From: Phycisphaerales bacterium
GTDB taxonomy: Bacteria > Planctomycetota > Phycisphaerae > UBA1845 > Fen-1342
Assembly: GCA_022839625.1 (NCBI GenBank)
Contig: JALHJL010000001.1
Location: 100,633-164,632, forward strand
Length of the DNA stretch: 64,000 nucleotides
Direction of reading: 5' to 3'
The notes below the pieces were generated by a model. That model was not told where the DNA came from. It did not search any database and saw nothing but the letters and a program-made list of their open reading frames with translations. Shown one piece after another: positions 1-7,128 of this stretch. A program made the translations under genes and the position numbers. Position 1 is the first letter of the stretch. Every line of letters starts with the position of its first letter.

Positions 1-1
1 G

Positions 2-55
2 GGCGTGGAGGTGCAGTTGTCGATGGTCGGTCAGTTTGACCCGCCGCCGCAGTAA
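2..55 (+). CDS. C-terminal end of a probable T6SS sheath protein (TssC-like), cut by the window edge
   Basis: Only the last 17 codons and a TAA stop are visible; the reading frame enters from the left edge. The end reads GVEVQLSMVGQFDPPPQ. The pattern of a Gly-[hydrophobic]-acid-Val-x-Leu strand followed by a short hydrophobic strand and a Pro-rich end resembles the C-terminus of TssC (EvpB/VipB) large sheath subunits. It lies just before hcp, where tssC is often found. The identification rests on this short tail and context, so it is weak; any other T6SS gene remains possible. If it is TssC, the locus carries a second sheath gene in addition to the TssB-TssC fusion at 16674. Confidence 0.4.
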   Translation, partial: GVEVQLSMVGQFDPPPQ

Positions 56-142
56 GAGAAGGTGATAACGTGAGAGCGTGAAAGCGTGACAAGCTCGATT
101 CGCCCGTCGGCTTCTCCCGCTTTCACCTTCTCACTTTTTCAC
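56..142. repeat. Converging octamer arrays between the T6SS sheath-like gene and hcp
   Basis: Five contiguous 8-bp units occupy 56-95 (GAGAAGGT, GATAACGT, GAGAGCGT, GAAAGCGT, GACAAGCT). After a 15-bp centre, four 8-bp units occupy 111-142 (CTTCTCCC, GCTTTCAC, CTTCTCAC, TTTTTCAC). The right array is roughly the reverse complement of the left; for example GTGAAAGCG at 78-86 pairs with CGCTTTCAC at 118-126, and GAGAAGGTGA at 56-65 with TCACCTTCTC at 123-132. A transcript would fold into a long imperfect hairpin. The first unit starts directly after the preceding stop codon. Function unknown. Confidence 0.75.
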
Positions 143-164
143 GCGTCCCGGCCGGCCGGGACGC
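143..164. repeat. 22-bp perfect GC palindrome upstream of hcp
   Basis: A perfect palindrome built on GCGTCCCGGCC and its reverse complement directly follows the octamer element. It could act as a transcription pause or terminator between the upstream gene and hcp, but there is no T-run after it. It lies 59 bp before the hcp start codon. Confidence 0.6.
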
Positions 165-223
165 GCGTGTGATACGATCGAGTAAGGTTCCTGGGCGATT
201 TGTTTGGGCAAGGAGTGTTTGTC

Positions 224-694
224 ATGCCAACCCCGTGCAATCTGAAGGTCAAAGAGTACCCGGGCTCGTCGGAGAAGGAGCAGCGGGCCGACACGTCGGA
301 CGTGTTCGAGATCGAGCACCACATTCATCAGCCGGTCGATCCCACGACCGGTCAGGCCACGGGCGTGCGGGTGCACAGCCCGCTGCGCGTGGTCAAGGTG
401 ATCGACAAGGCCACGCCCGGCTTCCACAAGGCCCTGTGCACCGGCCAGAACCTCCAGGAAGTGATACTGAGCTTCTATCGCATTGATCCGGCGACGCGCC
501 AGGAGAAGGAGTACTACCGGATCACGCTGAAGAACGCCCGCATCGTGGACATCCGGCCGTACATGCCGATGAGTTTCGTGCCCGCCAACGAATCGTACCG
601 GCACATGGAGCAGGTCAGCTTCGTGTACGAGACGATCGAGTGGAATTGGCTGGTGGACAGCGTCGTCGAGATGGACGAGTGGCGCAAGCCATAG
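224..694 (+). CDS. hcp: T6SS tube protein Hcp (TssD)
   Basis: A 156-aa protein of the Hcp1 family, which stacks as hexameric rings to form the inner T6SS tube and carries small effectors. Family features are the early strand positioned to leave the ring, the central YYRITLKNARI strand and the C-terminal block with F-V-Y-E-T-I-E-W. Length matches Hcp (about 160 aa). The ATG at 224 is chosen because AAGGAG lies at 210-215, 8 bases upstream; an in-frame TTG at 200 has no such site. It is preceded by an octamer-array element and followed, after 229 bp, by tssE. Position in the cluster fits a T6SS main operon. Confident on family; cargo specificity is unknown. Confidence 0.9.
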   Translation: MPTPCNLKVKEYPGSSEKEQRADTSDVFEIEHHIHQPVDPTTGQATGVRVHSPLRVVKVIDKATPGFHKALCTGQNLQEVILSFYRIDPATRQEKEYYRITLKNARIVDIRPYMPMSFVPANESYRHMEQVSFVYETIEWNWLVDSVVEMDEWRKP

Positions 695-773
695 GCAGGG
701 CCGGCGCGGCGCACCGGACACGCGGACGGTTGTGGAACGTGCGACCCGTGGCCGGCGGCCGGCGGCCGGCGGC

Positions 774-873
774 GCGCAGCAACCAGCGGACGGCTGACTG
801 CGGGTAGCGAGCGAACGGCGCACTGCGCCGCCTCGTGGTTCGCTGCTCGCGGTTGGCGGCTTGTTGGTCGCTG
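774..873. repeat. Converging heptamer arrays between hcp and tssE
   Basis: Six 7-bp units run across 774-815 (GCGCAGC, AACCAGC, GGACGGC, TGACTGC, GGGTAGC, GAGCGAA) and six more across 832-873 (CTCGTGG, TTCGCTG, CTCGCGG, TTGGCGG, CTTGTTG, GTCGCTG). The right set is an imperfect reverse complement of the left, so the RNA could fold back. A GGCCGGC run lies just before it at about 750-772. This resembles the octamer elements at 56-142 and 9797-9900 in design but with a 7-bp period. It ends 50 bp before the tssE start chosen here. Confidence 0.7.
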
Positions 874-923
874 CACGCCCCGTGCTGCCCTCTTTCGGCC
901 TGGCGGACCTGGAGGTGTCGGGC

Positions 924-1382
924 GTGGGGCGCGAGCAAACGCTCCTGGACCGCATGGCAGCCATGCACGCCGAGCCCGGCGCGGGTTCCGCGCGGGCCGG
1001 TGCTGCGTCGGGGCGGTACGCGGCGACGGCCGCGGAAGACCTCGAAGGGCTGATGGAATCCATCCGGCGACACCTGGTGCGGTTGCTGAACGCCCGGCAC
1101 GGGATGAGCGAAGCAGTGCCGGATTACGGCCTGCCGGCGCTGGCGGACATCATGGCCGGCAGTGCGGATTACATCGCGCGCGTGCTGGAGGCGATCCGGA
1201 CGGCGATCGAGAAGTATGAGCCGCGCCTGCGGCGCGTGCGCGTGACGCACCAGGCAACGGAAGGCAACCGCCAGACGCTGGTCTTCCGCATCGACGCGGT
1301 CATGGTCGGCCGCAGCGGAGAGCATCGCGTGTGGTACGAGACGGCGCTGGCGCCGACGGGTGAGTTGCAGGTCTCGGGATAG
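924..1382 (+). CDS. tssE: T6SS baseplate protein TssE (gp25-like)
   Basis: A 152-aa protein of the GPW/gp25 family, a component of the T6SS baseplate wedge equivalent to phage T4 gp25. The N-terminal TLLDRM block, the ESIRRHLVRLLNARHG helix, the PDYGLPAL segment and the Y-E-P-R-L strand follow the TssE pattern. The GTG at 924 is preferred because GGAGG at 911-915 sits 8 bases upstream and the protein then begins close to the conserved LLDR block; in-frame TTG and GTG codons exist further upstream (861, 882) without good sites. It is followed 7 bp later by tssF. Family assignment is firm; the start is likely. Confidence 0.88.
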   Translation: MGREQTLLDRMAAMHAEPGAGSARAGAASGRYAATAAEDLEGLMESIRRHLVRLLNARHGMSEAVPDYGLPALADIMAGSADYIARVLEAIRTAIEKYEPRLRRVRVTHQATEGNRQTLVFRIDAVMVGRSGEHRVWYETALAPTGELQVSG

Positions 1383-1389
1383 GCGGCAC

Positions 1390-3201
1390 GTGGGCAACAC
1401 GTACTACCAGGACGAGTTGCGATACCTGCGGGAGGTCGGGCCGGAATTCGCCCGGTCCAACCCGGAGATCGCACGCTATCTGGCGGACGCGGGCTCGGAT
1501 CCGGACGTCGAGCGGTTGCTGGAGGGCGTCGCGTTCCTGTGCGGGCGCGTCCGCCAGAAGCTGGACGACGAGCTGCCCGAGCTGACTGGCAGCCTGATGT
1601 CCTTGCTGTGGCCGCACTACCTGCGACCAATTCCCTCGATGACGATCCTCGAGTTCCTGCCCGAGGTGGAAGGCATGCAGGCCCCGGTCGTGGTGGACGC
1701 CGGGGCGGAGTTCGCCAGCCGGCCCGTGGACGGCACCCGCTGCCGGTACCGCGCCGGCTGGCCGACCACCTTGCGGCCGTGGCTGCTGCGCGATGTGCGG
1801 CTCGACACCACGCCCGGCCGGCCAGCCCGGCTGATCCTCGTGCTGCAAGCGGCGCCCAAGGCCAAGTGGGAGAATCTGGAACTCGAGAGCGTGCGGCTGC
1901 ACCTGGCGGGCGACCCGCGCACCGCATTCACGCTGTATTTGCTGCTCGCCGCGCACGTGGACAACGTCAGTGTCAGCGACGGCGCGCAGGGCCGCGAGCG
2001 GCGCGAGGTGACTTTGCCGGGCGAGAACGTGAGTGCGGCGGGGCTGCTGCGCGGCGAGAACGTCGTGCCCTACCCGGCGCACATCTTCCCCGGCTACGGG
2101 CTGATCCAGGACTACTTCACGTTCAAGGAGCGTTTCCTGTTCGTGGACGTGCGGGGCCTCGAGCCGGCGGTCGCGTCGGTGAAGCCCCGGGACACGCTGG
2201 AGGTGACGTTCACCTTTAACCGGCGGCTGGAATCGTATCCGCTCGTGACCGCGGAGAACGTGCGCCTGCACTGCGTTCCGATCGTCAACCTGTTCGAGCA
2301 CCACGCGGAGCCGATCCGCCTCAGTCATGACCGCGTGCGCTACCTCGTTCAGCCGTCGCGCACGGGCATTGCCGACCGGCGGCACGCGGAGGTCTTCTCG
2401 GTGGACCGGGTGCTCGGGCTGGTGCGCGGCGAACACGCGGAGTCCCACGAGTTCAAGCCGTTCTATTCCTTCGCGCACGTGGCGGGCGATCCGAGCGCAG
2501 CGACCTACTACCAGACGCACCTGGAGCCCAGCCTGATGGGGCAGGGCATGCGCTGGGGAACGGAGACGTACATCTCGTTCGTGGTCGGTGGCGAGGCCAG
2601 GACCGTACCCGCGGAAGAGACGATCTCGGTCGACCTCACCTGCACGAACCGGGATTTGCCGAGCGAACTGCGGGCCGGCGACATCTGCGAGCCGACCGAC
2701 CGCTCCCCGTCCGGGACGAGCTTCCGCAACCTGGTGAAGCCCACGGCGACGATCAGTCCGCCGCTGGGCCCCAGCCTGCACTGGCGCCTGATCTCGCACC
2801 TGTCGTTGAACTACGTGTCGCTGACCAACGTGGACCACTTCCGCGAGCTGCTCCGCGTCTATGACTTCCAGTCGGCGTATGACGCCCAGCGGGCCGTCGT
2901 GCACCAGCGCCTGCTGGACGGCATTCTCGCGCTGCGTTCGACGTACCACGAGCGGATGATGCGCGGGGCGCCGATCCGCGGCGTGCAGGTCGAGCTGGAG
3001 GTGAACGAGGATCACTTCGTGGGCGAGGGCGACGCGTACCTTTTCGCCGCGCTCATCGACCGCTTCCTGGCGGCGTATGTCACGTTGAACGCGTTCAGTC
3101 AGTTGCAGACGCGCCTGGTCCGCGCCGGGCAGGTGTACCGCTTCCCGCCCCGCTGGGGCGAGCAATGGACGCCGGCGGAAGAACGTCATGACGGCCGTTG
3201 A
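1390..3201 (+). CDS. tssF: T6SS baseplate protein TssF (ImpG/VasA)
   Basis: A 603-aa baseplate wedge subunit; TssF works in a complex with TssG and TssE to anchor the sheath. The N-terminus carries the family signature YYQDELRYLREVGPEFA, followed by PEIARYL, the RLLEGVAFLCGRV helix and the WPHYLRPIPSM block. The length matches TssF (about 600 aa). GTG at 1390 is chosen because it puts Y-Y-x-x-E-L-x-Y-L-R at the very start, as in the family; no clear ribosome site is seen, and coupling to the tssE stop 7 bp upstream is plausible. The 3' end overlaps tssG by 14 bp. Confidence 0.92.
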   Translation: MGNTYYQDELRYLREVGPEFARSNPEIARYLADAGSDPDVERLLEGVAFLCGRVRQKLDDELPELTGSLMSLLWPHYLRPIPSMTILEFLPEVEGMQAPVVVDAGAEFASRPVDGTRCRYRAGWPTTLRPWLLRDVRLDTTPGRPARLILVLQAAPKAKWENLELESVRLHLAGDPRTAFTLYLLLAAHVDNVSVSDGAQGRERREVTLPGENVSAAGLLRGENVVPYPAHIFPGYGLIQDYFTFKERFLFVDVRGLEPAVASVKPRDTLEVTFTFNRRLESYPLVTAENVRLHCVPIVNLFEHHAEPIRLSHDRVRYLVQPSRTGIADRRHAEVFSVDRVLGLVRGEHAESHEFKPFYSFAHVAGDPSAATYYQTHLEPSLMGQGMRWGTETYISFVVGGEARTVPAEETISVDLTCTNRDLPSELRAGDICEPTDRSPSGTSFRNLVKPTATISPPLGPSLHWRLISHLSLNYVSLTNVDHFRELLRVYDFQSAYDAQRAVVHQRLLDGILALRSTYHERMMRGAPIRGVQVELEVNEDHFVGEGDAYLFAALIDRFLAAYVTLNAFSQLQTRLVRAGQVYRFPPRWGEQWTPAEERHDGR

Positions 3202-4396
3202 CACGACCAACCCGACTCGTGGCTGCGCTCCCGCGCCGGGCAGGGCGGCCCTGCTGGACCGGCTCGCGGCGCGCGGCTGGGAGTTTGACTTCTTCCAGGC
3301 CGCCTGGCTGCTGGAGCGGCATTGCGGCGGCGAAGTGCCGGTCGGGCAGCGGGGCCCGCGCACGCGCGAGCGGCTGCGCTTCCGCCCCGATCTTTCGCTG
3401 GGCTTTCCCGCGACCGATGTGCGGCGAATCGACCTTCGGCAGCCGCCCGGCGGCGAGGACCCCTACTACCTGGTCGAAATCGCGTTTCTGGGGCTCTACG
3501 GGGTCTCGACGCCGTTGCCGCTGCACTACGCGATCGACGTATTGCGGGGGGCCCAGGCCTCCCTCCCGACTCCCGGCGAGGCGGTCGCGACGGACGCGCC
3601 CCCCGGGCACGCCGCGGCAACGACGTCGTCCAGCCCGGTGCGCGATCTTCTCGACATCGTGCACCACCGTGTGGTTTCCCTGTTCTTCCGGGCGTGGCTG
3701 AAGTATCACTACGAGCGGATGTTCGGCGCGCCGCAGCGCGACGTGATCACGGGCTATCTGTGCTTGCTCAACGGCTGTCCGCCGGGCTTCGATGAGCAGA
3801 CGCTCGGGGTGTCGCCGATTCGGCTGTTGCGGTACGTCGGCACGCTGACGCAGCGCCCGCGGTCGGCGATGACGCTGGCGGGTATGTTGAGTGATTATTG
3901 GGGCGATCTGCCCATCGACGTGCGTCAGTTCGTGGGGAAATGGGTCCCCTTGACGGAGGCCGATCAGAACCGGCTCGGCGCCGCGAATTGCGGCCTGGGC
4001 GTCAATCTGACCATCGGGGAACAAGTCTATGACCTGGCCGGCGCGTTCTCCATCTGCGTCGGGCCCGTCGATTGGGAGACGTACCTCACGTTCCTGCCCG
4101 GCGGTTTCCGCTTCGCGCAGACGCGCGCCCTGACCAGGCTCTACTGCTGCGATCCGCTGGCGTTCACGATGCAGATAACGCTGCGGCCCGGGCAGGTGCC
4201 CGAGTCGCAGCTCAACAGTACCGGGCAGACCGCCGCGCTGGGCCTGACGAGCTGGGTCCGTACGGCGGACCTGGGGGAAACCACGGTCACCTTCGCCGCC
4301 AGCGACGAGACCACGGTGCGATTGGGATTGGTGCCGGCGGAGGCCGGCGAGGCGGGCGCCGCGCCCGCCCGTTCACGAAGCGAGAGGACATTATGA
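3188..4396 (+). CDS. tssG: T6SS baseplate protein TssG (ImpH/VasB)
   Basis: A 402-aa TssG protein. Family marks are the N-terminal WEFDFFQAAWLLER helix, the LRFRPDLSLGFP strand pair, the ITFLGLYG-like segment reading VEIAFLGLYGVSTPLPLHY, and the FRAWLKYHYER block, all typical of the ImpH family. It follows tssF with a 14-bp overlap and ends with an ATGA overlap with tssH, so the three genes are probably translationally coupled. The acidic/Pro/Ala-rich insertion around residues 125-155 is longer than in many homologues. Assignment is firm. Confidence 0.92.
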   Translation: MTAVDTTNPTRGCAPAPGRAALLDRLAARGWEFDFFQAAWLLERHCGGEVPVGQRGPRTRERLRFRPDLSLGFPATDVRRIDLRQPPGGEDPYYLVEIAFLGLYGVSTPLPLHYAIDVLRGAQASLPTPGEAVATDAPPGHAAATTSSSPVRDLLDIVHHRVVSLFFRAWLKYHYERMFGAPQRDVITGYLCLLNGCPPGFDEQTLGVSPIRLLRYVGTLTQRPRSAMTLAGMLSDYWGDLPIDVRQFVGKWVPLTEADQNRLGAANCGLGVNLTIGEQVYDLAGAFSICVGPVDWETYLTFLPGGFRFAQTRALTRLYCCDPLAFTMQITLRPGQVPESQLNSTGQTAALGLTSWVRTADLGETTVTFAASDETTVRLGLVPAEAGEAGAAPARSRSERTL

Positions 4397-7107
4397 GTGA
4401 GACGACCGCTGCGCCTTCCACGGCGGAACAACTGCGCGGCCTGCTGCGCCGCTGCGATGTCCAGATGATGCAGGTCTTTCAGGGCGCGACCAGCGTGTGC
4501 GCCTCGCGCACGCACTACGAGGTCACCCCCGAACACCTGCTGCTGCGGCTGCTCGACGAGACCGTGGGCGACGTGACCCAGATCCTCGCGACGTTCAAGG
4601 CGGACCGCGCGCGGCTGCGGCGCGGCGTGCAGCGGACGCTCGATGAGCTGCCCGGCCAGCATCGCGGCAAGCCGGCGCTCTCGCCCAAGCTTGTGGAGCT
4701 GTTTCAGGCCGCGGGCGTGCTGGCCGACGAGTTCGGCTTCGAGCAGCTTCGGCCCGGCCTCTTGATGCTGGCGATCGTGCTCAACCCCGATCATGTCCGG
4801 CTGGGAGAGTTCGCCGCCGAGCTCGAACGCATCAACGTGGACCAACTGCGCGACCATTTCCACGAGATCGTGCTCGGAGCCGCGGCGGGCCGCCCGGAAG
4901 GCCGGCCGGCGGAAGGTGCCGCCGGCGCGGGGACCGCCCTCGCGCAGTTCACGATCGACCTGACCGCCAAGGCGCGGGCCGGCCAGATCGACCCCGTCTT
5001 CGGCCGCGAGCCCGAAATCCGTCAGATGATCGACATCCTCGGTCGCCGCCGAAAGAACAACCCGATCGTGGTTGGCGAGGCGGGGACGGGCAAGACCGCG
5101 ATCGTCGAGGGCCTGGCCCTGCGGATCGTGCAGGGCGACGTGCCGCCCTTCCTGCGCGGCGTGAAGCTCGCGTGCCTGGACCTCGGGCTCTTGCAGGCCG
5201 GGGCCGGCGTGCGCGGCGAGTTCGAGAACCGCCTCAAGAACGTGATCCGCGAGATCAAGGAGAGCCCCACGCCGATGATCACGTTCATCGACGAGGCCCA
5301 CATGCTCATCGGGGGCGGCGGGGGTGGCGGCGGCGATGCCTCCAACCTGCTGAAGCCCGCGTTGGCGCGCGGCGAGCTGCGCACGATCGCGGCGACGACC
5401 TGGGCCGAATACAAGAAGTACTTCGAGAAGGACGCCGCCCTGGAACGCCGCTTCCAGATCGTCCGCTGCAACGAGCCGTCGATTCAGGACACCGTGGTGA
5501 TGTTGCGCGGCCTGAAGGACAAGTACGAGCGACACCACAAGGTCGTCATTCTCGACGAGGCCATCACCGCCGCGGCCGAGCTGGCCAAGCGCTACATCAG
5601 CGGGCGCTGCCTGCCCGACTCCGCCGTCGATCTCGTGGACACGGCGGCGGCCAGGGTCGCCGTGGCCCTGACGACGCGGCCGGCGATCCTTGAAGACATC
5701 GACCGCGAGATGACGAACCTGGACACGGCCATCACGGCCTTGCAGCGCGACCGGGCGGCCGGGCTCACGATCGACGAGAAGCAGCTCGCCGAGATGGAGC
5801 AGTCGCGAGGCGCGTTGCTGGAGAAGCGCGCGGCGACTGAAAAACGCTGGCAGGAGGAGCTGGCGGCGGTGAACCGCATTCGCGACCTGCGGGCGAAGTT
5901 GCAGGGGGCCGAGAGTCCCGACGCGATTGCCCGAAAGGAGGAAGCGGCCAGCGTCCAACCTCCCGCGGCCGAGACACAGGCGCAGCCGGGGGCGGCCGAG
6001 ACACAGGTCGACGAGTCCGAGTTGCGCAAGCAGATCGACGAGGCGATGGCGGCGCTGCGGGAGATGCAAGGCGACGATCCGCTGTTGTTCCCCCAGGTGG
6101 ATGCCGGCTCGGTCGCCGCGGTCCTCGCGGACTGGACCGGCATTCCGGTCGGCCGGGTGGTCCGCGATCAGATTGCGGCCACGCTTCAGATGGAGGACCG
6201 GTTGCGCAGTCGCGTGGTGGGCCAGGACCATGCCCTGACGATCGTGGCGGAGAAGCTCCGCGCGTCGAAGGCCGGCATCGGCAATCCCACGCAACCCATG
6301 GGCGTCTTCATGTGCGTCGGGCCGAGCGGTACCGGCAAGACGGAGCTGGCCCTGTCGGTGGCGGACCTGCTGTTCGGCGGCGACCGCTTCCTGACCACCA
6401 TCAACATGTCCGAGTTCATGGAGAAGCACACGGTCTCGCAGCTCAAGGGCTCGCCGCCGGGCTACGTCGGCTATGGAGAGGGCGGCGTGCTGACGGAGGC
6501 GGTGCGGCAGAATCCGTACTCGGTCGTGCTCCTGGACGAGGTCGAGAAGGCCCACCCCGACGTGATGAACCTGTTCTACCAGGTGTTCGACAAGGGCTGC
6601 CTGGCGGACGGCGAAGGCCGCGTGATCGACTTCAAGAACACCGTGCTGTTCATGACCAGCAACCTCGGCACGGACGTGATTCAGCAGATGTGCGAGTCCG
6701 GCGAAGAGGTTGACCCGAAGGAGCTGCGGGAGGCGATCTACCCGCACCTCCGCGACCACTTCAAGCCCGCGCTGGTGGCCCGCATGACGGTGATCCCGTT
6801 CTTCACGCTCCAGGACGAGGTGCTGCGGAACATCGCCCGCCTGAAGGTGGCCAAGGTTGGCAAGCGCCTTCAGACGGTCCACAAGGTCACGCTCCAAGTG
6901 GATGACGGCGTGTACGCCGCCATGGCTGGGCGCTGCCAGCAGGTGGACCTGGGCGCCCGGCAGATCGACCACGTGATCGACCAGGCCGTGATGCCGGTGT
7001 TGTCGCGACGCCTGTTGGAGCAGATGGCCGCGGGGAAGATGGCGCCGGTGATCCACATGGGCGTCGATGACGCCGGCGAGTTCACCTATGAGTTCTGCGA
7101 TGGCTAG
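4393..7107 (+). CDS. clpV: T6SS sheath-recycling AAA+ ATPase ClpV (TssH)
   Basis: A 904-aa Clp/Hsp100 ATPase that disassembles contracted T6SS sheaths. Domains in order: Clp N-terminal repeats (about 15-160), first AAA+ module with Walker A GEAGTGKT near residues 227-234 and Walker B ITFIDEAH near 296-303, a coiled-coil middle domain (about 430-570, rich in Glu/Gln/Arg), second AAA+ module with GPSGTGKT near 643-650 and VVLLDEVEKAHPDV, and a ClpB-type D2 small domain. The start is the ATG within ATGA shared with the tssG stop, with GAGAGGA 5 bases upstream. A Gly-rich loop (eight Gly) follows the first Walker B. Its T6SS neighbours favour ClpV over the general chaperone ClpB. Confidence 0.93.
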   Translation: MSETTAAPSTAEQLRGLLRRCDVQMMQVFQGATSVCASRTHYEVTPEHLLLRLLDETVGDVTQILATFKADRARLRRGVQRTLDELPGQHRGKPALSPKLVELFQAAGVLADEFGFEQLRPGLLMLAIVLNPDHVRLGEFAAELERINVDQLRDHFHEIVLGAAAGRPEGRPAEGAAGAGTALAQFTIDLTAKARAGQIDPVFGREPEIRQMIDILGRRRKNNPIVVGEAGTGKTAIVEGLALRIVQGDVPPFLRGVKLACLDLGLLQAGAGVRGEFENRLKNVIREIKESPTPMITFIDEAHMLIGGGGGGGGDASNLLKPALARGELRTIAATTWAEYKKYFEKDAALERRFQIVRCNEPSIQDTVVMLRGLKDKYERHHKVVILDEAITAAAELAKRYISGRCLPDSAVDLVDTAAARVAVALTTRPAILEDIDREMTNLDTAITALQRDRAAGLTIDEKQLAEMEQSRGALLEKRAATEKRWQEELAAVNRIRDLRAKLQGAESPDAIARKEEAASVQPPAAETQAQPGAAETQVDESELRKQIDEAMAALREMQGDDPLLFPQVDAGSVAAVLADWTGIPVGRVVRDQIAATLQMEDRLRSRVVGQDHALTIVAEKLRASKAGIGNPTQPMGVFMCVGPSGTGKTELALSVADLLFGGDRFLTTINMSEFMEKHTVSQLKGSPPGYVGYGEGGVLTEAVRQNPYSVVLLDEVEKAHPDVMNLFYQVFDKGCLADGEGRVIDFKNTVLFMTSNLGTDVIQQMCESGEEVDPKELREAIYPHLRDHFKPALVARMTVIPFFTLQDEVLRNIARLKVAKVGKRLQTVHKVTLQVDDGVYAAMAGRCQQVDLGARQIDHVIDQAVMPVLSRRLLEQMAAGKMAPVIHMGVDDAGEFTYEFCDG

Positions 7108-7128
7108 ACGGGGGAAGAGGTAGCCGTC

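Noticed and set aside
4393..7107. General chaperone ClpB
   Set aside because: The gene is coupled to tssG and followed by vgrG, so ClpV is more likely; the sequence alone is similar for both.
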